Both the position numbers and the translations under genes were made by a program. This document shows, in pieces, positions 8,901 to 19,400 of a DNA stretch of 64,000 nucleotides (position 1 is the first letter of the stretch; the number at the start of each line of letters is the position of its first letter). The DNA comes from Takakia lepidozioides (lineage: Eukaryota > Streptophyta > Takakiopsida > Takakiales > Takakiaceae). The stretch spans positions 28,270,001-28,334,000 of the forward strand of contig CM060731.1 in the NCBI GenBank assembly GCA_030704615.1, written 5' to 3'. The notes below the pieces were generated by a model, which saw only the letters and a list, made by a program, of their open reading frames with translations, did no database searches and was not told where the DNA came from.

Positions 8901-10904
8901 CTACAACCCTCCCACTATCTCCGCAGAAGATGAAGTAACCTCCCCACTCTCACAAAGTGTAGCTGCCAGCCTGAACACCTCAGCTGGTCTTACCCCCGGC
9001 GTCGCAATCATGGTAGCCGAGAACAATAGAGCTTGACACACAGATGTGGCCGCTCTCAGCAGCACACTAGCTGTTGTAGCCTTGGCAACACTAGGTAGTG
9101 GTGCTACCCGTGTAGCTCTCCCCAATGGCGTAGTAACCTCCGCCTCGGTAACAGTCGGGCGAGAACTAGGTGACATGGATGGCGTCGACACTGTCTCCAC
9201 CAATATGAATGACTGAGGGAGCCTAGCCTGACGGCTTGCCTCCCCACGCTGTGGATCCAACTCCACCTCTGCACTTCGTGGCTCAGGAACTCGTGCTGCT
9301 CCTCGAGTCACGGCTGCAGCAGACTCCACCTGCACTAGTGGTAGTGCTGCTCCGCACATGAATCCCATGCCTCCCATATCTCCTCCCTCAGGAGCAGGAG
9401 GTGGACCATCCAGCCTTGGAGCCGGTATAACCTGAGCTGTAGCCATGGCAGTGAGCCTCTGCTCTAGCTGCTGAAGCCGGTTGGCCATGCCTTGGTCAAC
9501 ACCCTGACCTCCGCGTCCTTGGCCATGTTGAGCTTGCCCTTGGCCTGCACCTCGTGCCTGGCCACCTCGTCCTCTCTGGGCTGCTCCACCTCGCCCCCGG
9601 CCACCATTGTTCCCTTGGAACTGGCCTGGGCGCAACTCAGGATGCAAACCATAACACTGGGCCTCTCCATGCCCGTGCTTGCCACAATGCCCACACTGCA
9701 ACTGTGCAGGCTGTGCATGTGCCGGCCCTTTGCCTCCCTCTGGGCAATCCTTCTAGACATGGGGTCCTCCACATGTCCAGCACACCATATCCGCCCATTG
9801 TTGGCCAGCAAATGATGGGAGAGACCCATGCATCTGAGGTCCTCTCTGCCCTTCCTTGAGCTTCACCTGAGCCCCTTTGTTGCATTGAGCATGTTGAGCC
9901 TTGGTGTCTCCTTAGCACTTGGTGTCTCCTTAGCAAATCCCACCATGACCATTCGTTCTTCTACCATGTTGGGCTCTATCCGCTCTGCCAGCAAAAACAC
10001 ATTTGCTAAGGTGGGTTGGGCCGCTTGTAGGAGAGTTGCATCCCGCACCCTTCTCTCTCAGCTCCTTGTCCAATATCCCATACCAGAATTGGACTGCCTG
10101 AGCTTCCGTAACCCCTTGGGTTACATTTATCAAGCGCCTCATGCAAGTGAAAGCCTCCCTCAAGCTCTCAGTAGGCTTCCGTTGGAACTCTTGCAAGCTC
10201 CGCAACTTCTCTATCCTCACCCCTTGGTAGTTCCCTCTCAACTCTTCGAAGAACTCCACAACAGGGTTGAAGGCAGGCACGGGTAGTAGTGCTGGTGCGG
10301 TAGTGGCTTGGATGGACGTCGTAGCTACTGTACCACCAGTCCCACTAGTCCCACTGCTGCTTGCTGAAGCTGCCGGTGCAGCGGCAGGTGTAGCCACTGC
10401 CCTCGTGGCTCTAGTGCCCCTAGTGATGGAGACATAGTCGGGTGACCAGTACATCCTCCACTCTTCGATCTCAACCTCATGCCCCCACCTGAACTCATGG
10501 TAATCATCCATAGGCGGCCCCTCAAGGTGCTGAAACAGCCCCTTCCATGCCATAAAAGGCGTAAATAGTTGTGGATTACGCATTTGCTACAAATCACACC
10601 AACTATCAAACTCTTGGATAAAATCATCCAACTCGATGGTGCCCACCGCCCTAGAGTACCTTCGTGGCCCCTTGGTAGCTCCATACATCTCCTCCATTGT
10701 GTCCCACAACAATGACAAGAAAACAACTTGCACCGCCGGTATGAGTCCTCTTGATTCACAATCCGAATCAGAACCTTCCGTAGTAGACACAGGACGTAAA
10801 GGTGGCCTAAACCACACACCTCGTCTCGTGTACCCACTAGTATCGCTAGTGCTCGAACCGACACTGTCCCCAGCAACTAGTGGCACCTCCATGTTGACAC
10901 TCAA
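8901..10904 (-). pseudogene. gag: G1 gag: capsid plus two CCHC zinc knuckles
   Basis: The frame opens at ATG 10904. An in-frame TAG at 10587-10589 fits a CAG-to-TAG change. The next block (10583-9930) has the capsid-like features FFEELRGNY, a helix-rich ESLREAFTCMRRLI and FWYGILDKELRE. A frameshift near 10050 follows. Two zinc knuckles come next: a damaged CWTCGGPHV-stop-KDC and an intact CGHCGKHGHGEAQC near 9700. The C-terminal half is a low-complexity linker with G/R/Q-rich repeats (GGRGRGG…) and an A/P/T/S-rich stretch. Gag forms the particle and binds the RNA template. The order and zinc knuckles are diagnostic; the element is inactive. Confidence 0.75.
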
Positions 10905-10914
10905 CCGGTCATGA

Positions 10915-11559
10915 ACATGTCCCTAACCCCCTCTCCACAAGGTAACCGGGTAGAGAACCTGTTGCGGCTTATGGTTTGGAATACTAAGCTCCTAACATAG
11001 CCTACACCTGTACCTGCATCCACCGCAAGCACTCCTATGGTTGGCTGGTCATCACCTCTAACCTCACCACAGGAGAAACAATGATGGTCTGGTTGGTCAT
11101 CACCCCAGCCACACCATCGACAGCATGCTCTAGGATTGGCCGGTGATCAAATCCGGACCAATCACCTATAAAAACAAGCGCCCACACAAAACTAGCATGG
11201 CGCATAGTCAAGCATGCAGGTATGGAGGGGATCCAAACACAAGAAATCAGAACGACAACTCCCCCACACCAAAAACAACTCCACGGTATTGCTCTTGCAA
11301 GGACACCCCAGCCCAGACCCGGACTGACTCTTGCCTCTACCTACGGAAAGGTCTTGGCCTAATGAGAGGGTGGAAACTACGAGGAAGAGAAGCTAAAGCA
11401 ATGCCTAACCCCAGCATGCCCTCATCCCAACACTCTTCATCTCCTCTCTTCCCTCACTTGCATGACCATGGGAATATCATGAAGATATTCCTCAAACTGC
11501 CCTCCACGAGCTTCAAAATTCGGCCTTCAAGACCACATGTCAGTCCTTAGGCAGTCCAC
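10915..11559. other. Region upstream of G1 gag, no LTR recognised
   Basis: For a complete element this would hold leader, primer-binding site and 5' LTR. No tRNA-complementary PBS and no matching terminal repeat on the left side of G1 were found. Plus-strand frames here have no recognisable domain and look like chance. Confidence 0.35.
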
Positions 11560-11995
11560 CAGTGCCTCCACGAGTCAGTACAGGCCGTCCACAGGTCAAC
11601 ACGGGCCACCACAGACCAGCACAGGCCCACACAGCTCACTGGTCACAGCCATCACAGCCCCACACAGGCCACAGCCTGTCACAGCCCTACACAGGTCACA
11701 GGGTCACAGCCCCACAGGCCGTAGCCTGTCACAGCCCATCACAACCCCAAAGGCCACAGGCACAGCCTGTCACAACCCTACAAAGGTCACAGGGTCATAG
11801 CCCCAAAGGCCACAGCCTGTCACAGCCCCTCACAGCCCCATAGGCCACAGGGCACAGCCTGTCACAGCCCGCCACAGCCCCACAGGCCACAAGGCACACC
11901 CTGTCCCAGCCCCCACAGCGTGTCACAGCCCCTCACAGCCCGTCACAGCCCCACAGGCCACATGGCACAGCCTATCACAGCCCTACACAGGTCAG
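11560..11995. repeat. Minisatellite of CACAG/GCC-rich units
   Basis: About 430 bp built from irregular repeats of CACAGCCCC, CACAGGCCACAGG and CACAGCCTGTCACAGCCC. Higher-order units of about 40-60 bp recur with small changes. The open frames across it (rich in H, S, P and T) are by-products of the repeat. It lies directly to the right of the G1 leader region. Confidence 0.85.
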
Positions 11996-13904
11996 TGACC
12001 TTGATGCATGGATGAATGAAAGGCAGGATGTTTGTCCCACCGGTTCGCTGAGGACCCCTAAATTTATGTAGGTACAATCAATGATACGACATGACTGTTA
12101 GTAATGAATGGACTCCACTACCATAGTGGGAAGGCTGATCCGGCAGTGAAATGCCGAATATTTATTTTCTTTACAACAAAACACTTCGGCACAACTTAAG
12201 GAAATTTCTAGATTTTACGGCAATGCCACGATGAGATTTTAAGTAATTCGGCGGTGACTCCCTGCATGAACTACTGTACCATTATGTACCAACAGTCAGT
12301 AGCTTAGATGTGTCAGGTTATTTTACCACTAGTGTGAAACTAGCTAGGAAATAGCTAGCTTTTACATATTGACATTTGGGATTGGCCCAAGTGTCAATCC
12401 AGGGGTCAAGGCAGATTTAGGCCCTGGAGTGGTTATCTTCACGGCAGCGCGGGAGACTCATCTTTCTCGAGTTGAGCCTCACCGTGCCTAGCTATGGCGC
12501 CGTAGTGTGGATTCCCCATGGCGTGGGGTGCACTTGGCTTGACTTGTATTTGAGTGATGAGGTTATATATGCATGAGTTTATGCTTCAGATTTGTGAGCT
12601 CGTGCTTGTATTCTTCTTCTTTATCACTCGAGAAAGATGAGCTCGTATTTGTGAGTGCCAGATACGAGTTAGTTGTAGCACTTGTGGTTTTTGCTTGAGA
12701 ATGAGAGAAACCAGGTTGTTATGCAAGGAGCACTGTGGAGCTCTTGGTTGTTAGAAGCGGAGGCGATGTGGCTTACGAGATGGTAGACCTTGGCATTCGA
12801 TCTTCAGCTTCAGAGATGAAAGCACCATGCTGTGGGATTGTAAGACCAAGCGAAAGGGCTGATTTGGCTTGGGGCAAATCAGTGCACTTCGTGGAGTATG
12901 TTGAGATTGGGTTTCAATCTTGAGCTTCAGCATTGAGAGGGCTCTTGTCATGGCAAGAGCAGGGCTGGAACAGGAGCTAAGAGGTGCGGCAAGGCCATGG
13001 AATGTGCACCTAGGGTTTCAGAGCTTGGAAGAAGAGCTCTTGCACCACAAGAGGAGTGTCTTGTGGCTGGAAATGTAAGCCTTAGGGTTTCAGGAGCTTG
13101 GCAAGGGCTGTGGAGTGCTTAGTCTTGTCTTAGAGAGCATCAAGGAGCTAAGGAGCCAAGATAGGGGGCTGATACCTCTTGAGTGAAGAGGTTGCATGTG
13201 TGGAGCATGTATTCAGCTCATTGAAGCTTCCATCTTCAAGCTTTGCATTCATTTGAGACACGCGGAAGCCTTGCTCAATTTTGGACTCAGAGATGAGGTG
13301 CGAGAGAGAGCGACAGAGAGGTGAAAATCAAGGAAGCGAGAGAGTGAGAGATCGAGGGAGCGTGAGTTGGAGTGAGTGTGGGTTTGAGCAATTCGCCGTG
13401 TATGGGGGAGTGTGACAGAGTGAAAGGAGGGCAAAACAAGATAGTACGCTATCCTGCAAGCTGTTGTGCGCACCCGGGCGAGAGAGCTCATCCAGCCTTG
13501 TAGGGACGATCCTTGCCTGAAATGACATCAAGCAGATAAATTTTTTTCGTGTCTTCTTCGTGCATGCAATGAGGGATTTTTCCATGGGCTGCAGAGATTA
13601 CAGGAAAATAGAAGTTGCATGCTTGATTGATTGCTTTTTTGAGTGAATGATAGATTGTTTTGATTGTTTTGATTGCTTATTTTTTTTGGATTGATTCCAG
13701 GGTTACAGAGGTAGGAACGTCGATAGAAGGATTGGGAATTACGGAAGATTTCGGGATATGTACGCTTTCCTTGAGGAACGACTCCGAATTCGAGAAATCA
13801 GGAATTCTGATTTCATAGGGTTCGTAGGTACAGCTGGCAACTGTTTAGGTTTTGCAACCTATGGTGTAGGCCTCAGTATAGGTACCATGACACAGTCCAT
13901 TCAC
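11996..13904. other. Long intergenic region without a recognised gene
   Basis: No convincing reading frame or domain. Around 12.7-13.0 kb two stretches share GATCTTCAGCTTCAGAGATG-like and TTGAGCTTCAGCATTGAGAG-like strings, suggesting an old local duplication. 13.29-13.37 kb is rich in GAGAG/GAGCGA. Poly-T runs occur near 13.54 and 13.68 kb. Confidence 0.35.
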
Positions 13905-14435
13905 GCGCGATCGTGCGTGAATTCATTTTACTATATACAGCTCGGGATACCGAACTATGTTTTTGGCTCGATTCGGTTATCTACATTATTTCCAAGATCT
14001 GCATTACGTGCCTATCGAAATATGGATTCCTAGTGATTTAGAAAGCCGTAGAGAAACCTCGCGCGATCGCCCGTCTTTATATCAATTATAGTATTGCGAA
14101 ACATGGTTTAGTTAGGTCTTGGAGTCAGGTCAATAACCACTTTTGGCAAGGGAATGGTCTGAAGAAGCACGCGCGATCGCGCGTGCTACATTCGGTACAA
14201 GTCATCACCTACAGGAGCACTAACGAACAGTAGCTAATACCAAACTGTATAGGGTCGAAGAAATCATTCATTAGTAAGACAATAAACTCAGTGTTCTCAA
14301 TTTTAAGGATTATGCAATTATTGAACCTTGCGCAATCGCGCGAATTTGACTCCGTAGTTTACTGAATGGGATGAGAAATTGAAGATCTGATGTGAAAGAA
14401 TGCCCTGAAGAAGCATGCACGATTGCGCGTGCTTC
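13905..14435. repeat. Diverged duplicate carrying GCGCGATCGCGC palindromes
   Basis: GC-rich palindromes occur at about 13908 (CACGCGCGATCGTGCGTG), 14056 (AACCTCGCGCGATCGCCCG), 14169 (GCACGCGCGATCGCGCGTGC), 14325 (ACCTTGCGCAATCGCGCG) and 14414 (GCATGCACGATTGCGCGTGC). The 14056/14169 pair and the 14325/14414 pair share flanks (…GAACCT… and …CTGAAGAAGCA…), so the block is a tandem duplication of roughly 250 bp. The second copy differs mainly by CG-to-TG or CA changes. A further copy of the first motif lies at 5757. Confidence 0.6.
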
Positions 14436-14833
14436 ATTTGATACTTGTATTCTTGGGACTAACAACAACACCATTGATACCCAGATGATTAAAAGACACA
14501 TATGAGGACATGTCTGAGTGCATACTCAAAACTGTAAAGTGTTTCGGAAGACATTAGTTCACATTATACAATGTCAACTAAAATCTTTCGGCGCATTTTA
14601 TCAGTCTTGCATGCACACAAAGTATGATAATTCCTGTATGTGGGGGCATAGTCACTCGTGTGATAGGCAGAGATGTTTAGTGTGGACCCAATAGTATACA
14701 ATAGTATCCAAATATCGATCCAAAAGTCCAGGGCAATTTGTAATATTACTTGTCGTCAATATCCATTAGGTTGTTCATCGATTATGTCGTCTACTGTTTC
14801 AGATTAGACAGTGAAGATGTGATGTGAAAGAAT

Positions 14834-15060
14834 CACTATAACAAATTCTGGCTTTTACGATTGTTGTTTAGCAGTTATATCAGCCTCTTATGATTGCATC
14901 ACTGGACAGTGAAATAAACCCAGTCAGTTGTGACATTGTAGTCGTAAATGATATGCAGTCATAAAATGCCAGTCATGCAGCTATCTGTTGACGTGGCACA
15001 TCAGCTGCCTACTCATAGTCATGGGCCACGATTGGGTTTTATGACTATAGTAGTCCATGT
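14834..15060 (+). mobile_element. Possible end of a CACTA-type transposon
   Basis: At 14834 the sequence reads CACTATAACAAATTCTGGC, the CACTA-type start of En/Spm termini. It is followed within 230 bp by several short direct and inverted copies of AGTCRTAAA / TTTTAYGACT, as in subterminal repeats of such elements. No opposite terminus and no transposase were found, so this may be a fragment or a chance match. Confidence 0.35.
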
Positions 15061-16448
15061 CAGCGCCACCAAGGAACTCCAGTCGGGCAACACGTGCCTT
15101 TGCCAGATTTGGACACGTATCATATGGGGAGGGGGGACAACAATGTAGCAGTCATGGTGCTTTTGGGGGTGATGCTTGTTGTTTGGGGAGGGAGAACTGT
15201 TTGCACAATGGGCAGATCGGGGGGTTCAACTCCCCCCAGTACTGGGATCATGATATTCCTGGGGAGCTTTGTATGGGATAAAAGCATGTAGTTGGTAGTT
15301 AGTTTTCAGATACTTGTCAGGTGAAACGCCGAAACAGAGGGCTTCCCCGGGGCCTTCTTAGGGTTTCGCATTTGGGGTCCCCCGACATTCTGTCGTATGT
15401 CGGTGACGTAGCCCATTTTTTGTAGCCAGAAATGTCTACCGGCTCAGCAATACTTGGTCTGAGCTAGGATTGAAGTAGAAATTCACAGAAACAGAAATCA
15501 GTGTTAAAATTTGCTGAAATTCTGAAATTCTTTTTGGAGGTGGTACTTCATCATTCAAGGGAGACTTTCACCACAATAATTGTGATTCCAAGGGAATTTG
15601 GACCCCCTCAGCCTGAATTACATGTCATTTGAGCTTCATGGTGTGCTTTGACCCCCCTGTTTTCCCTTACAAAACAACCTTGTGAAAATTTGGGAATTCT
15701 CCTTTGGAATTTTGCCACAACATGCTTTAGGCCACATAATGGGAATCTGGATGGGGTCTTGTGAGGAATTTTATTTTGTCGATCCAGTTTCCTGGTCAAA
15801 CCATTTTTCCACTGCAAATTTGGAGTGTACCCTAAATTTAGGGCTTGCAAATTTCTTATAATCTTCCAAAATACACGTTGAAATGAGCTGAAATTTTCGC
15901 AGAAGCTGGATGAAGTAGGTAGCCTCCCATTCATATGGTTCATCCCTGTGGATGTTAATTTCGTGAGAGATATACCCTCATCCGTGAGGGTGAGGGTATG
16001 TCCTGTTTTGGAGGGGGGCCCACCAAAAACTGCCTCGTCCATTAGGGGTTAACAGTGTCCAATCCCATATCATGTAGGGCTATGTAGCTCGTTCCAAACC
16101 ACTGTAGATGGAACATGCATAGTCCAGGGATCAAAATCTCATAGTCACAGTGAAAATTCAGGACACTAGCATACCGTATATAAACTGCAAATTTAGCCGT
16201 CCACGGCGAAAAACTGCTTTTCAGGCCGGCATGTCCCAGGGCCGTGAAGAGGTCGTTAGGTAGTTAGTCTTTCCACAGAAAGACTTCTCTCGCCTTCCTT
16301 TTGCATCTCTTCCCACCTTTACCCGTCATACATTTCGAGCATAACCTTTGACTCTCTCTGTCGCTGCAGTCTGCGTCTCTCTCTTGAAAGGAATAGGATC
16401 TATTGATTAGAGAACGAAGAAACTACTCACAAACACAAGGTGGTTGAC
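15061..16448. other. Intergenic and putative promoter region of the BTB gene
   Basis: No reading frame of merit. A small hairpin, CCGACAT…ATGTCGG, lies at 15382-15403. The last 190 bp before the start codon at 16449 are CT-rich, with GCTGCAG at about 16363 as a possible 5'-UTR splice acceptor. No TATA box is assigned. Confidence 0.35.
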
Positions 16449-19400
16449 ATGGGGAGTCGCAAGATTACGATATACGCGACACTGCCACCCGGTGGCAGAA
16501 GCGCCCGCAGATTAACTGCATTTACGACAGAGTTGGCCGAGTTCTCAAAGCCGGCTCATCAACGGACCAGCAATTTTGAACAGCCCGGAGGAAGCATATT
16601 TGGGGAGATTGACCGAGATGTAGACCCAGAAGTCTTAGCGAGGTTGGATCTGACAAGGAGTAGAAAAGAGAGTATGCGTTTGTCAGCTGCTAGAGCAAGT
16701 ATCTTGGCCATGGAGGGTCACCTTCATAATCCATCTATGGAGGAAGAATTCGAACCCGAACCAGAGCCTTTACCAGAGCCAGTAGATATTGTGGAGATAT
16801 TGAAGGAGCGACTGGCAAGATTGCATATGGTATATAAACCGCCGGAGCTAACTGAAGGCCCAGCTGATGTCGTGATCGCTGTCAGAAGCGCTCCCAATAG
16901 TGATTCTAGAGAGTGGGTTAGGGCACACTCTCAGGTTTTGAGGAGATGTTGCAATGGTTTTGAGGAGTTGCTGGAATCTGCCATGCGTCCAATGGACCTG
17001 CGAGAGTATCTCGATAGACAATTCATTCGCACCAGAACATTTGGTTTAGTGCCTGAAAACCCTAAAACTTGCCTTAGTTTTTATGCTATTTTCTCTTCCC
17101 TGAGAGAGCTACTTCCATTAGGGATGAAACAAAATAGACTCCTCTTACAGCTCAAAAGGTCATGATGCCATGAACGTGGAAGAAGTCCACCGAGGAGAGA
17201 GAGAGAGCAGAGCGTGGTGCGCTTATCAAATGCGAGTTCTGATGCAGATGGTTGGAAATGCAGATGACACAAGCTCAAGTGAAAGTCTGGAGACAGATGT
17301 ATCATTGGCATGGTGTAGGATGGGACATCCGAACAAGGAAATACCAGAAACGAGAGTTGTTACTACAGCTTTTCTTGCTTTCCAGGAAGAAAAGAAGAAA
17401 GAGGCAGGGGAAACAATTGGAAAGGAGGAAGGAAAAGAGGAAGAACTACTGTCAGAGGACTTATTGCGAGAAAAGCGTGAGAAGGAGACTGAGGAAATTG
17501 TCAAAGCCAGCCAATCCCTAGTGCAGGACTTGGCAATGCTCGATCTGCCAGAGGAAGTGAAGGAAAGCTATGAGAAATTTGCAGCTATGGTGGCTGAGTG
17601 TGTGCCACAAGCCGGGGAAGAAGGTGAAGGACCAGCTAGTGAAGGTGAAGGCGAGGGCAGGGGGGATGGAGAAACCCAAGGTGTACCTCCACCAGAGAAA
17701 GAACCGCAGCCTTTCGTAAGAACTGTGAGAGTGAGTTTTTCAGACTACGCACCCCCTGGTTGGAAAAAGCCAGATAAGAGAGAGAGTCTTTTGAGACGTC
17801 AAAGCCTTGTGGAAGGGCAGCTAGCGGAAGATAGCCTCGTGAAAGGTACTCTTATAGATGGGAGCATTGTCAGAGCCAGCCTTGCTGAAGGGGGCCTTCA
17901 CGGAGGGAGCCTTGCAGACGGGGATGGGCGCCATTTGGCGAGCATGGGGGCAGAAGGAAAAATAATAAGTGGGAGCCTCATCAGAGGAAGTCTTGCTAAA
18001 GGGAGCCTTGCACGAGGGAGCATTGTCAGACAGAGCCTTTTGGAAGGGAATCTTGTGGGTGATGAGGTAACTCCCGTTCGGTCTTTCAGTAGGAAATAGG
18101 TTCAAGGAAGAGAGTGGGAAAGAGGATGCCAAAATCTTGTCAGCGCCCCCGTCCAGCACTGTTGAAGTCTCAGTTAGAAAGTAATTCTTCATTTCTTTCT
18201 TGCACCTTTGTGCAACGTGTGGAGTTTGTTTTGTTTTTTGGTGATCTCAGTGGTTCGACTGTGTTGTTCCCCTGTGTCCCATGGGTTCCAATGTCGTGCA
18301 GACGTTATGAGTTTTTCTTCTTCTCTCTCTCTCTTTAATTCCCTCCAATGGACATTATGAAGTTGCTTCTCTCTCTCTCTCTCCTAAGGCACCATTCATT
18401 TCATTTCTTTCCGCGGACGGCAAACAACGTCTTATGAGTACAATCTTTCCGCGGACGAAAATCACTACAGTATCCTTGGCAGAACTTCTAGGTCTAACAG
18501 TGAGGGGTCTTCTGCTGAATGGAGGGACACAGTTGGAAAAACTGTTCCTATGATTCAAAACAGCCCTGATGAACTGGAGTATATTTCAATGGCTTATAAC
18601 GCTCCCATTAGTTCTTCTGAGATTGTGGAAGCAATTGAACATTTAAATGGATATAAAGCTGGTGGACCTGATGGTATTGTCAACGAGCTTATCAAGTACG
18701 GTGGCGATCCCATGATAGAGGCCCTAGTTCTCCTTTTTAACCTTATCTGGAAGACTGAAATGATCCCCTTTCGCTGGCGACAGGGGGTCATTGTATAGAT
18801 TGGTGACAGAGAAGAACCGGGGAACTACCGTGGCATCACGCTCCTCAATGCTGTTGGCAAGACATTCTGCAGAGTTATAAGTACTCGTCTCGAGGTTGAT
18901 CTGGAGTCTAGAGGTTGTTTCCATGAAGGCCAAGCTGGCTTTCGGCGAAACAGGGGCTGTGTGGATCATATCTTCACTCTAAGCCAGATTATCCAGGGAA
19001 GGAAAAAGAAGGGAAACCCACTTATGTTTTTTTCCTGGATGTCAAAAAGGCTTATGACACAGTGTGGAGAGATGGCCTATGGTTCCGCCTCTGGTCTTGT
19101 GGGATCAAGGGAAAGATGTGGAGAGTTGTCCACAACTTGTATGCTCACACCAAAAGCTGTGTCACTGTTAACGGACAGAAGTCCAACTTCTTTGACATAG
19201 ACCAAGGTGTAGCTCAAGGATGTACTCTCTCCCCTCTGCTCTTCAATGTTTTTATCAATCTTCTCCTCGAGGATGTGGAAAGTGAGGGATTTGGGTTAAG
19301 GGTGGGTGATACCACCATACCAGCCCTTATGTTTGCGGATGACTTTGCAGGCATAGGGGAGACTCCAACCAATCTCCAGGAGTTGATTGATTGCGCGAAG

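Larger units (their letters stand above)
6088..10914 (-). mobile_element. Ty3/gypsy-like relic G1 carrying a DNA methyltransferase
   Basis: Read on the minus strand the order is gag (capsid and two zinc knuckles), aspartic protease, C5 cytosine methyltransferase, then the last residues of an RNase H domain and an integrase-side linker. Reverse transcriptase, most of RNase H and the integrase core are missing. Protease and methyltransferase lie in one frame, interrupted only by a TGA, so they were once one polyprotein. LTRs, primer-binding site and polypurine tract were not found. DNA-methyltransferase-bearing retrotransposons have been reported from charophytes and dinoflagellates. This copy is inactive, with several stops and frameshifts. 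Confidence 0.8.

Noticed and set aside
11143-11843. Plus-strand frames rich in H, S, P and T
   Set aside because: They follow from the minisatellite and its flank; no start context, splice logic or domain.
13905-14435. Cyanobacterial HIP1 (GCGATCGC) sequence, suggesting contamination
   Set aside because: The octamer is confined to a duplicated local repeat within AT-rich eukaryotic DNA; no bacterial genes are present.
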